Shown here: piece by piece, positions 34,932 through 42,623 of the stretch
Numbering within the stretch: position 1 is the first letter of the stretch
How the letters are laid out: each line of letters opens with the position of its first letter
From: Williamsia sp. 1138
GTDB taxonomy: Bacteria; Actinomycetota; Actinomycetes; Mycobacteriales; Mycobacteriaceae
NCBI RefSeq assembly: GCF_002095435.2
Contig: NZ_MJEJ02000054.1
Location: 310,001-374,000 of the forward strand
Length of the DNA: 64,000 bases
Reading direction: 5' to 3'
Position numbers and translations under genes: made by a program
The notes under the pieces: model-generated
The model's input: the letters and a program-made list of their open reading frames with translations, nothing else
The model's database searches: none
Told to the model about the DNA's origin: nothing

Positions 34932-36056
34932 TCACACCACGGGCGGCCCGACGTACCTGGCGCTCGGTCGGATGATCTTCCGGTCCTCGGCCTGTTCGAG
35001 GATGTTCGCGCACCAACCGATGACTCGGCTGACCGCAAAGGTCGGGGTGAACATCGTCCGCGGCACCCCACATCGGTCCATCACGACACCGGCGTAGAAC
35101 TCGACGTTGGCGTAAAGACGGCGGTCCGGGCATGCCTCGGCAAGGACTGCGACCACGTCCTTCTCCACCTGCACCGCGAAGTCGACCAAAGGACCGCCCA
35201 GATCGATCGCGATGTCGCGCAGCATGTCCGAGCGCGGATCGGCGGTTCGGTACACGGCGTGACCGAAGCCCATGATCCGGCTGCGTTGCGCGAGTTGTCC
35301 TTTCGCCCACGTGGCGGCATCCCCGACCTCCGCGATCTCGTCGAGCGCATCGAGTGCCCGGTCCGGAGCGCCACCGTGCAACGGTCCGGAGAATGCCCCG
35401 ATCGCACCGCAGACCGCGGAGACCACGTCGGCACCCGTCGAAGCGATGACGCGACCGGTGAATGTGGAGGCGTTGAAGCCATGGTCGATCGTCGCGATCA
35501 TGTACTGCTCGATGGCCCGCGCCGCCTTGGGCTCGGGTTCGTTCCCGGATAGGCAATAGAGCCAGTTCTGCGCGGTCGACAGATCATCGCGGGGTGCTAC
35601 CGGATCTTCTCCACGTCGGATCCGATGCAGTGCGGCGAGAATGGTCGGGGTGACCGCGGCGGTGGCCAGCGCGTCGGCGATCCGCTGCTCTGGGCTCGAG
35701 TCCCACATGGGGAGACTGTGGCGCGTGAGTGCGGTAGCCGACAAGATCGTCCGCAATCCGGCGAGCAACTGGCGTTCGCCGCCGGCGAGGGCCACGGTTC
35801 GCAGCAGAGACGTCAACTCGGATGGGATCGTGCGGAGCGTTTTTGTCGCGGTGCAGAAGGCGGCCAACTCGCCGGGGTCGGGAAGCCTGCCGTACGCGAA
35901 GAGGTGCCACACCTCTTCGAAACTCCGGCTGGTCGCGAGCTCGATCGCCGAGTACTCGCGATACTGGTAGAAGCCTTCATCTCCGTTGACATCGCCGACC
36001 TTCGTATCGGCCACCACGACGTTACTCAATCCTGGTGGTGCCACCATCATCGACAT
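34932..36056 (-). CDS. Citrate synthase (CitA type)
   Basis: 374 residues. It condenses acetyl-CoA (or propionyl-CoA) with oxaloacetate. The two catalytic histidines are in FSGPLHGGAPDRALD and IMGFGHAVYRTADPR. The usual catalytic aspartate motif NVDFY appears as NVEFYAG, a Glu instead of Asp. GGAGAGAG lies before the ATG. It is divergent, 102 bases away, from a second citrate synthase-like gene fused to a DNA-binding domain. Confidence 0.9.
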   Translation of the reverse strand: MSMMVAPPGLSNVVVADTKVGDVNGDEGFYQYREYSAIELATSRSFEEVWHLFAYGRLPDPGELAAFCTATKTLRTIPSELTSLLRTVALAGGERQLLAGLRTILSATALTRHSLPMWDSSPEQRIADALATAAVTPTILAALHRIRRGEDPVAPRDDLSTAQNWLYCLSGNEPEPKAARAIEQYMIATIDHGFNASTFTGRVIASTGADVVSAVCGAIGAFSGPLHGGAPDRALDALDEIAEVGDAATWAKGQLAQRSRIMGFGHAVYRTADPRSDMLRDIAIDLGGPLVDFAVQVEKDVVAVLAEACPDRRLYANVEFYAGVVMDRCGVPRTMFTPTFAVSRVIGWCANILEQAEDRKIIRPSARYVGPPVV

Positions 36057-36128
36057 CGCACTCTCTCCGCTCTATGTTCTGACGTTGTCCTACAGAGACA
36101 TTCGACCTGGAGACCGATGTATGTCAAT

Positions 36129-36143
36129 ATTGATCAAATCAAT
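36129..36143. promoter_or_regulatory. Dyad in the divergent citrate synthase promoter
   Basis: ATTGAT, three bases, then ATCAAT, with the palindrome TTGATCAA inside, form an AT-rich island in GC-rich DNA. It lies 16-30 bases before the HTH fusion start and may be its own binding site. Confidence 0.45.
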
Positions 36144-36158
36144 GTTCTAGGAGGAGAG

Positions 36159-37397
36159 ATGCCTGGTAGGCCCCCTGCGCGCCGGCGCGGCCCCACCACA
36201 CCGCTTCGCCACGACGGCCGCGACTACCTGACCACCGCTCAGGTGTGCCGCATGCTCGGGGTCAAACCACAGACGGTGTACGCCTATGTCAGTCGTGGTC
36301 ACCTCACCAGTGGGCGGATCGAGGGTGTGCGCGGAAGCGTCTTCCTCGTCGACGATGTGGATGCACTCACCCGGCGGTCCGTGAGCAGACCGCCGGCCGG
36401 CATGGTCGAGCGGATCCGTACTCACATCACGCTCATCGACGATGATCATCTCTACTATCGCGGTCAGGATGCGACCTTCCTCGCTGCCGAAAGCGACTTC
36501 GAGAAGGTTTCGGAACTACTGTGGGGGCTTCGGCCGGGGCGAGAATCACAGTTGTTGCCACAAAGTAGTTTTCGACAGATCAATGGCCTGCGGCGCGCAC
36601 AGGACCGGCGCATCGACGTCATCCGCATCGTGGTGGATGTGCTCGGTTCCCGGGACAGGTTCCGCCACCAGAACGCACCCGCGGACGTCGTCGCCCGGAC
36701 CCGCGACATCTACGCCAACGCGCTCAGCGCTCTCCCCCTTCTCCACGGTCGCGCGGTCCGGGGCAACAGCTTCGCTGCACACCTCTGGCCGCGGCTCACG
36801 GAGCTCCCAGCCAACCCCAGACGTGTCCGGGTACTCAACGCCGCGCTGGTACTACTCGCCGATCACGACCTGTCGGCGGGCACCGTCGCCGCCCGGGTGG
36901 CAGCAAGCGCACGCGGGAGCATCTATTCGGTGATCAGCGCCGGACTCGGCGCCCTGGACGGGACGCTGCACGGTGGCGCGGCGGCACAGGCCTATCGCCT
37001 CCTCACAGCAGCGCTCCGAGATCCTGTCGAGGCACTCGCCTCGTACACCGCCGCGGGTCTGCCGGTTCCTGGCTGCGGGCACGTGGTCTACCAGCATCGC
37101 GACCCGCGTGCGGAGACCTTGTTCGCGATGCTCGCGGCCACGTCCGGTGGCGATCCAGCAGTGGCCGTCGCCCTCGACGACCTGCGTCAGCAGTTGGCGC
37201 GCACCGGTGCTGGTTTCATGAACTCGGATATGGCATTGGCCGCGCTGGCTGTGCGCTTCCACATGGGTCCGGATGCCTGCGAGACCATCTTCGCCCTGGC
37301 TCGCATCACCGGATGGGTGGCGCATGCGCTCGAGGAATATCAGGAACCGCGGCTGCGCTTTCGCCCCGAGGGCGTGTACGTCGGTGTGCGTCCGTGA
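36159..37397 (+). CDS. Citrate synthase-like protein with N-terminal HTH
   Basis: 412 residues. The first ~75 form a MerR/excisionase-type helix-turn-helix (YLTTAQVCRMLGVKPQTVYAY, then RGHLTSGRIEGVRGSVFL). The rest is a full citrate synthase domain with GTLHGGAAAQA, PGCGHVVYQHRDPRAE and FMNSDMALAALAVR, so the two His and one Asp are kept. It may be both enzyme and regulator, or a sensor of acyl-CoA or oxaloacetate that controls the divergent synthase. GGAGGAG directly precedes ATG 36159; an earlier ATG at 36119 is possible. Confidence 0.85.
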   Translation: MPGRPPARRRGPTTPLRHDGRDYLTTAQVCRMLGVKPQTVYAYVSRGHLTSGRIEGVRGSVFLVDDVDALTRRSVSRPPAGMVERIRTHITLIDDDHLYYRGQDATFLAAESDFEKVSELLWGLRPGRESQLLPQSSFRQINGLRRAQDRRIDVIRIVVDVLGSRDRFRHQNAPADVVARTRDIYANALSALPLLHGRAVRGNSFAAHLWPRLTELPANPRRVRVLNAALVLLADHDLSAGTVAARVAASARGSIYSVISAGLGALDGTLHGGAAAQAYRLLTAALRDPVEALASYTAAGLPVPGCGHVVYQHRDPRAETLFAMLAATSGGDPAVAVALDDLRQQLARTGAGFMNSDMALAALAVRFHMGPDACETIFALARITGWVAHALEEYQEPRLRFRPEGVYVGVRP

Positions 37398-37428
37398 ACC
37401 GTCCACCCACCGTGGAAGGATCGGCAGC

Positions 37429-37836
37429 ATGACTTCTGATGACACCACCGGCGACAGCCACTCACGTTACGAACCCGGACTACAGGTACGCCGTGAGGTG
37501 ATGGGCGACGAATTCGTCGACAGGGCCCTGTCTCGAACACGGGGCACCGAATCCGAGGCAGTACAGACAGCCATCACCGACCTGGTCTGGGGTGGGGTCT
37601 GGACCCGGCCCGGCCTCGAACGACGAGATCGCAGCCTGCTCAACATCGGCTTGCTGACAGCCCTGCGTGCACATGAAGAACTCGCCGGACATGTACGGGG
37701 TGCGCTTCGAAACGGTTTGTCCCGCACAGAGATCACCGAAGCAGTCATCCACACCAGTGGATACTGCGGCGCCCCGGCCGCGATGTCGGCCATGCGGATC
37801 GTGCAAGACGTCTTCGACAACACCCCTGCGGACTGA
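37429..37836 (+). CDS. Carboxymuconolactone decarboxylase-family protein
   Basis: 135 residues, the length of PcaC. The pattern LLNIGLLTALRAHEELAGHVRGAL...EITEAVIHTSGYCGAPAAMSAM fits the 4-carboxymuconolactone decarboxylase family. True PcaC acts in the protocatechuate branch, but no other pca gene is near, so a related decarboxylase or peroxidase-type activity is possible. The lone Cys in SGYCGAP argues against the CxxC AhpD type. Confidence 0.82.
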   Translation: MTSDDTTGDSHSRYEPGLQVRREVMGDEFVDRALSRTRGTESEAVQTAITDLVWGGVWTRPGLERRDRSLLNIGLLTALRAHEELAGHVRGALRNGLSRTEITEAVIHTSGYCGAPAAMSAMRIVQDVFDNTPAD

Positions 37837-37839
37837 CAA

Positions 37840-38586
37840 GTGCGCACCCTCGGCATCGATCTGGCCTCCCAGCCAGAACGCACAGCTATGGCGACGGTCG
37901 AGTGGTCCTCTACCGGCGCAAAGGTCGTCGATGTACGCACCACGGTCACAGACGTAATGATCGTGGACGCATTGGGTACCGCCGACCGGGCGGGCATCGA
38001 CGGGCCGTTCGGCTGGCCCGATGCTTTTGTCGACGTGGTGTCGGCCCATCACGTGTACGACAGCGCGCGCGAGAACACATTGTTCACCGAACCCGGCGTC
38101 ACGCGCTTCGTCCGCCGAATGACCGATGAATGGGTGCGTGCCCGAACGGGTTTGGTCCCGTTGAGCGTGTCGGCCGACCGCATCGCCTACGTCGCACTGC
38201 GAGCAGTCCGCCTACTCGCCCGAGTTGATGGCCCAGCATTCGACGCCGGCCGGGTCAACGGAACCGCCGTCGAGGCATATCCCGCTGCGGCATTGAAGGT
38301 CTGGGGATTGAGTCACAACAAGTACAAGGGAAAGACCAATGGTGAGGTACTCGCCCGGTTGATCGACGAACTGTGCGCTCTCGCACCCTGGCTCGACTTC
38401 GGGCCACACCGTGCACTGTGCACCGCGAGCGACGATGCATTCGATGCGGTGATCACCGCACTGATCGCTCGCGCCGCGGCCCTCGGGATGACCGAATTGC
38501 CCGACGCAGCGCAATTACCCGTGGCCCAGAGGGAGGGCTGGATCCACGTGCCCAATCGATCACTGAGCGCGCTCGCCCCGAGCTAG
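37840..38586 (+). CDS. DUF429 protein (RNase H-fold predicted nuclease)
   Basis: 248 residues. The N terminus RTLGIDLASQPERTAMA, the segment GIDGPFGWPDAF and TASDDAFDAVITALIARAA place acidic residues as in the DUF429 predicted nucleases of the RNase H-like fold. Function is not established. The GTG start lies three bases after the preceding stop, so it is probably co-transcribed with the CMD-family gene. It overlaps the convergent PPOX gene by four bases. Confidence 0.8.
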   Translation: MRTLGIDLASQPERTAMATVEWSSTGAKVVDVRTTVTDVMIVDALGTADRAGIDGPFGWPDAFVDVVSAHHVYDSARENTLFTEPGVTRFVRRMTDEWVRARTGLVPLSVSADRIAYVALRAVRLLARVDGPAFDAGRVNGTAVEAYPAAALKVWGLSHNKYKGKTNGEVLARLIDELCALAPWLDFGPHRALCTASDDAFDAVITALIARAAALGMTELPDAAQLPVAQREGWIHVPNRSLSALAPS

Positions 38587-39068
38587 CCGTCCTGCGCGTC
38601 CAGCTTCGCTGCAATATCCGAGGGAAATCCACCGGTGGCGAGCGGGCCCCACCGCGTCGGGGTGATACGAATCAACGACTTGTTCTGCAGCCGCATCGCG
38701 GCCCGGTACTCGTCCCAGTCGGGATGCTCGCCGGAAATGCTGCGGAAGTAGTCGACCAATGCGTCCTCGGCCTCGGGCATGTTCAAGACCTCCGCCGTGC
38801 CATCGACCTGTACCCAAGCACCATTCCAGTCGTCTGAGACGACGCAGACGCTGACGTTCTCGTCCCGGCTCGCGTTGGTGGCCTTCGCGCGACCCGGGTA
38901 CGTCGAGATAACGATGCGCCCCTGGTCATCGACCCCGCCGGTCACCGGCGAGAGCTGCGGCCCACCATTCTTCCGAACGGTGCTGAGCAGCATCTTGTGC
39001 CGCGGTCGGATGAAATCCAGCAGGGCAGCGAGATCGACATCGGTGTTCGTTGCAACTGTGCGAGCCAT
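38583..39068 (-). CDS. PPOX-class F420-dependent oxidoreductase
   Basis: 161 residues, a split-barrel flavin/deazaflavin protein. KMLLSTVRKNGGPQLSPVTGG, VVISTYPGRAKATNASRDENV and MRLQNKSLIRITPTRWGPL are the usual actinobacterial signature. Such enzymes use F420H2 to reduce varied substrates. The ATG 39068 has a GGAGG site close by; upstream in-frame codons run through the palindromic repeats and are not credible. Confidence 0.85.
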   Translation of the reverse strand: MARTVATNTDVDLAALLDFIRPRHKMLLSTVRKNGGPQLSPVTGGVDDQGRIVISTYPGRAKATNASRDENVSVCVVSDDWNGAWVQVDGTAEVLNMPEAEDALVDYFRSISGEHPDWDEYRAAMRLQNKSLIRITPTRWGPLATGGFPSDIAAKLDAQDG

Positions 39069-39103
39069 GCCCTCCACCCTAGCCGCGGTGTGTCGGCCAC
39101 CGT

Positions 39104-39166
39104 CCACCCGAATTTGCACCACCCACCGGTTATTGCTGGTGGGCGCCCCGAAAACGGGTGGGTGGG
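39104..39166. repeat. Nested palindromic repeat, copy 1
   Basis: The 63-base unit begins CCACCCGAATTTGCA and ends CCCCGAAAACGGGTGGG. Outer arms CCACCCG and CGGGTGG pair, and an inner hairpin CCCACCGGT-TATT-GCTGGTGGG uses two G-T pairs. It is nearly identical to 39213-39274. Confidence 0.8.
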
Positions 39167-39212
39167 ACAGCGAGTGGAGTACCAATCCCAGACGCGTAGA
39201 TCACGCCATGAC

Positions 39213-39274
39213 CCACCCGAATTTGCAACACCCACCGGTTATTACCGGTGGCCGCCCCGAAAACGGGTGGGTGG
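39213..39274. repeat. Nested palindromic repeat, copy 2
   Basis: The 62-base copy keeps the same ends but its inner hairpin is CCACCGGT-TATT-ACCGGTGG, fully paired. Differences from copy 1 keep the fold. It lies 17 bases after the acyl-CoA ligase stop and could act as its terminator. Confidence 0.8.
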
Positions 39275-39290
39275 AGCGCGCAGCCGTCTC

Positions 39291-40814
39291 CTACAACTCC
39301 GCCCGCAACTCCCGCTTCAACAGCTTTCCGCTCTGGTTCCTCGGAAGCTCGTCCACGAACACAACGCGTTTGGGCACCTTGAACGGAGCGATCTGCTCTT
39401 TGACGTGGGCGATCAGGTCTTCGGCCGCGACCTCACCGGCATCTGCTCGCAGCACGACCACCGCGGTGATCGCCTCGATCCACTTGTCGTCCGGGGTCCC
39501 GACCACCGCAACCTCTGCGACGCCCGGATGCGTGTAGATCACGTCCTCGACCTCACGCGAGGCCACGAGGATGCCACCGGTGTTGATCACGTCCTTGATC
39601 CTGTCGACCACGGTGATGTACCCCTCGGCATCTCGCGTCACCAGGTCTCCGGAGTGAAACCAGCCGTCCCGGAACGCTTCCGCGGTGGCATCTGGATTGT
39701 TCCAGTACCCCTGGCAGAGCTGGGGTGAACGGTAGAGCACCTCTCCCGCGGTTCCGTCCGGGACGTCATTGCCGTCGGTGTCGACGACTCGCGTCTCGAC
39801 GAAGAACACTGCCTTGCCGCACGAAGCGGGCCGATCGGCGTGATCTTCTGGCTGCAGAACCGTTGCCAGTGGCCCGATCTCGGATTGGCCGAAGCAATTG
39901 TAGAACTGGATCGCCGGGTAACGCTCCCGCAGCCGATTCAGCACCGTCACGGGCATGATCGACGCACCGTACTGAGCCTTCGTCAGCGACGACAGGTCCC
40001 TGGAATCGAGATCCGGATGCCCTGCCAGCGGCACCCACACCGTCGGCGCCAGGAACAAGGAGCCGATCTTCTCTTCTTCGATCAGGCGCAGTATCTCAGG
40101 GATGTTCGGGGTCTCCATCAAGCTCACCGTCGCCCCCACCGACAGATACGGAAGCATGAACACGTGCATGCCTGCCGAGTGGTACATCGGCATCGCGATG
40201 AGCGGATTGTCGTTCTCGGTGAACGACAGCGCGATCACCGACGACACGTACTCCGCCACCATGCCGCCATGGGTCATCATGGCGCCCTTGGGCTTCGAGG
40301 TGGTTCCCGAGGTGTAGAGCAACTGCACCAGAGTCGATTCGTCCACGTCGACGGCCACCACCGGCACCTCGCCCGCCGCCACCGCATCGAGGAGTGACCC
40401 CTTCTCGTCCCGCAAGGAGATGACCTGGTCGATCCCCAGCTCGGCCGCGACGTCTGTCAGGTTCGCCCGAAGTGCGGGGTCGACCAGCACCGCGCGACTG
40501 CCGGAGTTCTGGATGAGGTAGGTCAACTCCCCTTCCTTCAACGCGTAGTTGACGGGGACGTGAATCAAACCTGCACGCGCACAGGCAAGAAACCCGAGCA
40601 CATACGCATCCGAATTGGTACCGTACGCCGCTATCCGGTCACCGGAGACGAATCCGAGAGACAGCAGGTGCGCAGCGGCTCGCGTCACCGCTGCGTCGAG
40701 TTCGGAGTACGTCCACGATCGATCGCCGAACCGGAGCGCAGTGCGGTCCGGAAACTTTGCGGCTGATCTCCGTAGGACACCGTCGACGGTGCTGGACCGT
40801 ATCAATGAACTCAT
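39291..40814 (-). CDS. Acyl-CoA synthetase (FadD-type AMP-binding ligase)
   Basis: 507 residues. The AMP-binding motifs are LLYTSGTTSKPKGAMMTHGG, YNCFGQSEIGP, GWFHSGDLVTRDAEGY and the C-terminal lysine in PRNQSGKLLKRELR. The enzyme activates a carboxylic acid to its CoA thioester through an acyl adenylate; chain type is not evident. ATG 40814 is chosen; the longer form from 40856 would include a palindrome in the promoter region. Confidence 0.9.
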   Translation of the reverse strand: MSSLIRSSTVDGVLRRSAAKFPDRTALRFGDRSWTYSELDAAVTRAAAHLLSLGFVSGDRIAAYGTNSDAYVLGFLACARAGLIHVPVNYALKEGELTYLIQNSGSRAVLVDPALRANLTDVAAELGIDQVISLRDEKGSLLDAVAAGEVPVVAVDVDESTLVQLLYTSGTTSKPKGAMMTHGGMVAEYVSSVIALSFTENDNPLIAMPMYHSAGMHVFMLPYLSVGATVSLMETPNIPEILRLIEEEKIGSLFLAPTVWVPLAGHPDLDSRDLSSLTKAQYGASIMPVTVLNRLRERYPAIQFYNCFGQSEIGPLATVLQPEDHADRPASCGKAVFFVETRVVDTDGNDVPDGTAGEVLYRSPQLCQGYWNNPDATAEAFRDGWFHSGDLVTRDAEGYITVVDRIKDVINTGGILVASREVEDVIYTHPGVAEVAVVGTPDDKWIEAITAVVVLRADAGEVAAEDLIAHVKEQIAPFKVPKRVVFVDELPRNQSGKLLKRELRAEL

Positions 40815-40827
40815 GGCTCCGACTTTA

Positions 40828-40839
40828 TAGGAGCTCCTA
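40828..40839. promoter_or_regulatory. 12-bp palindrome upstream of the acyl-CoA ligase
   Basis: TAGGAGCTCCTA is a perfect palindrome 14 bases before the ligase start codon. It could be an operator overlapping the promoter; no regulator gene adjoins it. Confidence 0.35.
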
Positions 40840-40961
40840 GTAATGGCGGGAGCCATTCACCGGGCCTGGCCTGAGGCTCCGACAGATCGCGGGCGACTTT
40901 CGTCCTGGTCGACCTCGGCGTACGTTGCGCCACGCCGCTTTCTCCTGAAAAGTGGTCGACC

Positions 40962-42482
40962 GTGCCAACATCGACTCTCATCCGCCGCGCGCGACTCGTT
41001 CCGGTACGGACGAAGGTGGCGCCGGACTCTCCCGTCGACATCAGGATCAGAGACGGTGTCGTCACGGAAGTCGGTGCCGATCTGCGTCCGGGCCCGGATG
41101 ACGACGTTCTCGATGCCGCCGGACGCTGGGCCGTTCCCGGCCTGTGGGATGCGCACGTCCATCTGACCGCATGGGCGCAGGCTCGGGCGAAACTCGACGT
41201 CTCTGGGACCTCGAGCACCGTCGAGGTGACCCGCATCGTCGCCGACCACGTCGCTTCCCTGCCGTCGCCGTGGCAGGGCGGAGCGATCGTCGGGTACGGA
41301 TTTCGTCCTGCGACCTGGCCCACCGCTCCCACTGTCGCCGAACTCGACGCGGTCAGCGGCGCGCATCCGGTGATCCTCGGCAGCGCCGACATCCATACCG
41401 GTTGGGTGAACTCCAAAGCACTGGCACTGTTGGGCGTCGCACCCCGCTCGGGTCCGCTGCTCGAGGGCGAGTGGTTCGATCTGCAACCCGCCGTTGCCCG
41501 ACTGACCGCCGCCGGCGGCGACGCCGACCTGATGCTCCGGGCTGCCGTCGCCGACGCCGCAGCCGTCGGTGTGGTCGGTGTGGTCGACTTCGAGATGGCC
41601 GCGAACCACCTCGACTGGCCACGCCGCTTCGACGCCGGGATCGACCTACTGCGGGTGCGCCCGGTCACCTACGCAGAGCACCTCGACGACGCCATCGCCG
41701 CAGGCCTGCGCACCGGTACCGAGTTCTCGGCCGGTGGCGGGCTGCTGACGCAGGGCTCTTTGAAGATTTTCTCCGACGGGTCGCTCAACACCCGGACCGC
41801 ATACTGCTGTGAACCGTATGCCGATGCCCATGCCCTGGAATCTCCACGCGGTCAGCGGGTGTATTCGCTCGCCGAGCTGGAGAACCTGCTCACCCGCGGA
41901 CGCCGCGGCGGCTTCGACATCGCGTTGCACGCCATCGGTGATGCGGCCGTCGATCAGGCACTCACCGCATTCGAGTCGACCGGTACCCGCGGCTCCATCG
42001 AGCATGCGCAGCTGATTCGGCTCGAGGACGTCGCCCGGATGCGTGCGCTGGGTGTCCGCGCCAGCGTGCAGCCCGGTCACCTCCTCGACGACCGCGACGT
42101 CACGAACCAATGCTGGCCCGACCGTGCCGACCGCTGTTTCGCGCTGCGGTCGATGCTCGACGGTGGGGTCGAGCTGGCCCTCGGTTCCGACGCACCGGTG
42201 TCACCTCTTGACCCGTGGGGTGCCATGGCGGCCGCCGTCCACCGCGCGACCGGCGACGACGCTCCCTGGAATCCCGACGAATCGTTGACCGCCGCACAAG
42301 CCCTCGCGGCCAGCACCGATGGCCAGGGCACGATCGGTGTCGGGAGTCGAGGGGACGTCGTCCTCGTCGACGAAGATCCGCTGAGATCCACCGGCAGCAC
42401 CGCGGACACCGCACACCTGCTCAGGAACATCGGAGTCGCGGCGACGGTGGTCGCAGGCCGGGTCACCCATCTGGCGATGTGA
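40962..42482 (+). CDS. Amidohydrolase, YtcJ-like
   Basis: 506 residues. The metal-binding barrel begins VPGLWDAHVHLTAWAQA with the HxH pair. SDGSLNTRTA, ALHAIGDAAVDQAL and ELALGSDAPVSPLDPW complete the amidohydrolase family 3 signature. Members hydrolyse C-N or C-O bonds in amides or formyl groups; substrate unknown. The GTG start lies 147 bases from the divergent ligase start. Confidence 0.85.
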   Translation: MPTSTLIRRARLVPVRTKVAPDSPVDIRIRDGVVTEVGADLRPGPDDDVLDAAGRWAVPGLWDAHVHLTAWAQARAKLDVSGTSSTVEVTRIVADHVASLPSPWQGGAIVGYGFRPATWPTAPTVAELDAVSGAHPVILGSADIHTGWVNSKALALLGVAPRSGPLLEGEWFDLQPAVARLTAAGGDADLMLRAAVADAAAVGVVGVVDFEMAANHLDWPRRFDAGIDLLRVRPVTYAEHLDDAIAAGLRTGTEFSAGGGLLTQGSLKIFSDGSLNTRTAYCCEPYADAHALESPRGQRVYSLAELENLLTRGRRGGFDIALHAIGDAAVDQALTAFESTGTRGSIEHAQLIRLEDVARMRALGVRASVQPGHLLDDRDVTNQCWPDRADRCFALRSMLDGGVELALGSDAPVSPLDPWGAMAAAVHRATGDDAPWNPDESLTAAQALAASTDGQGTIGVGSRGDVVLVDEDPLRSTGSTADTAHLLRNIGVAATVVAGRVTHLAM

Positions 42483-42490
42483 GGTCGTCG

Positions 42491-42565
42491 CCCTGAAAAC
42501 CGGCACATAGGAGGCGTCCGAGGGAAGATGTCCCTCGGGGGTCCCATATCTGCCGGTTTTCAGGG
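42491..42565. terminator. Nested double hairpin between amidohydrolase and SulP gene
   Basis: Outer 15-base arms (CCCTGAAAACCGGCA at 42491-42505 and its exact complement at 42551-42565) enclose an inner hairpin CCGAGGGA-AGATG-TCCCTCGG at 42518-42538. It starts nine bases after the amidohydrolase stop. Confidence 0.65.
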
Positions 42566-42623
42566 GGCAGGCACCGGAACTGCTCGGTTCGCACCGGCGA
42601 CGCCGCAAGGGTTAGGTTTTCCC

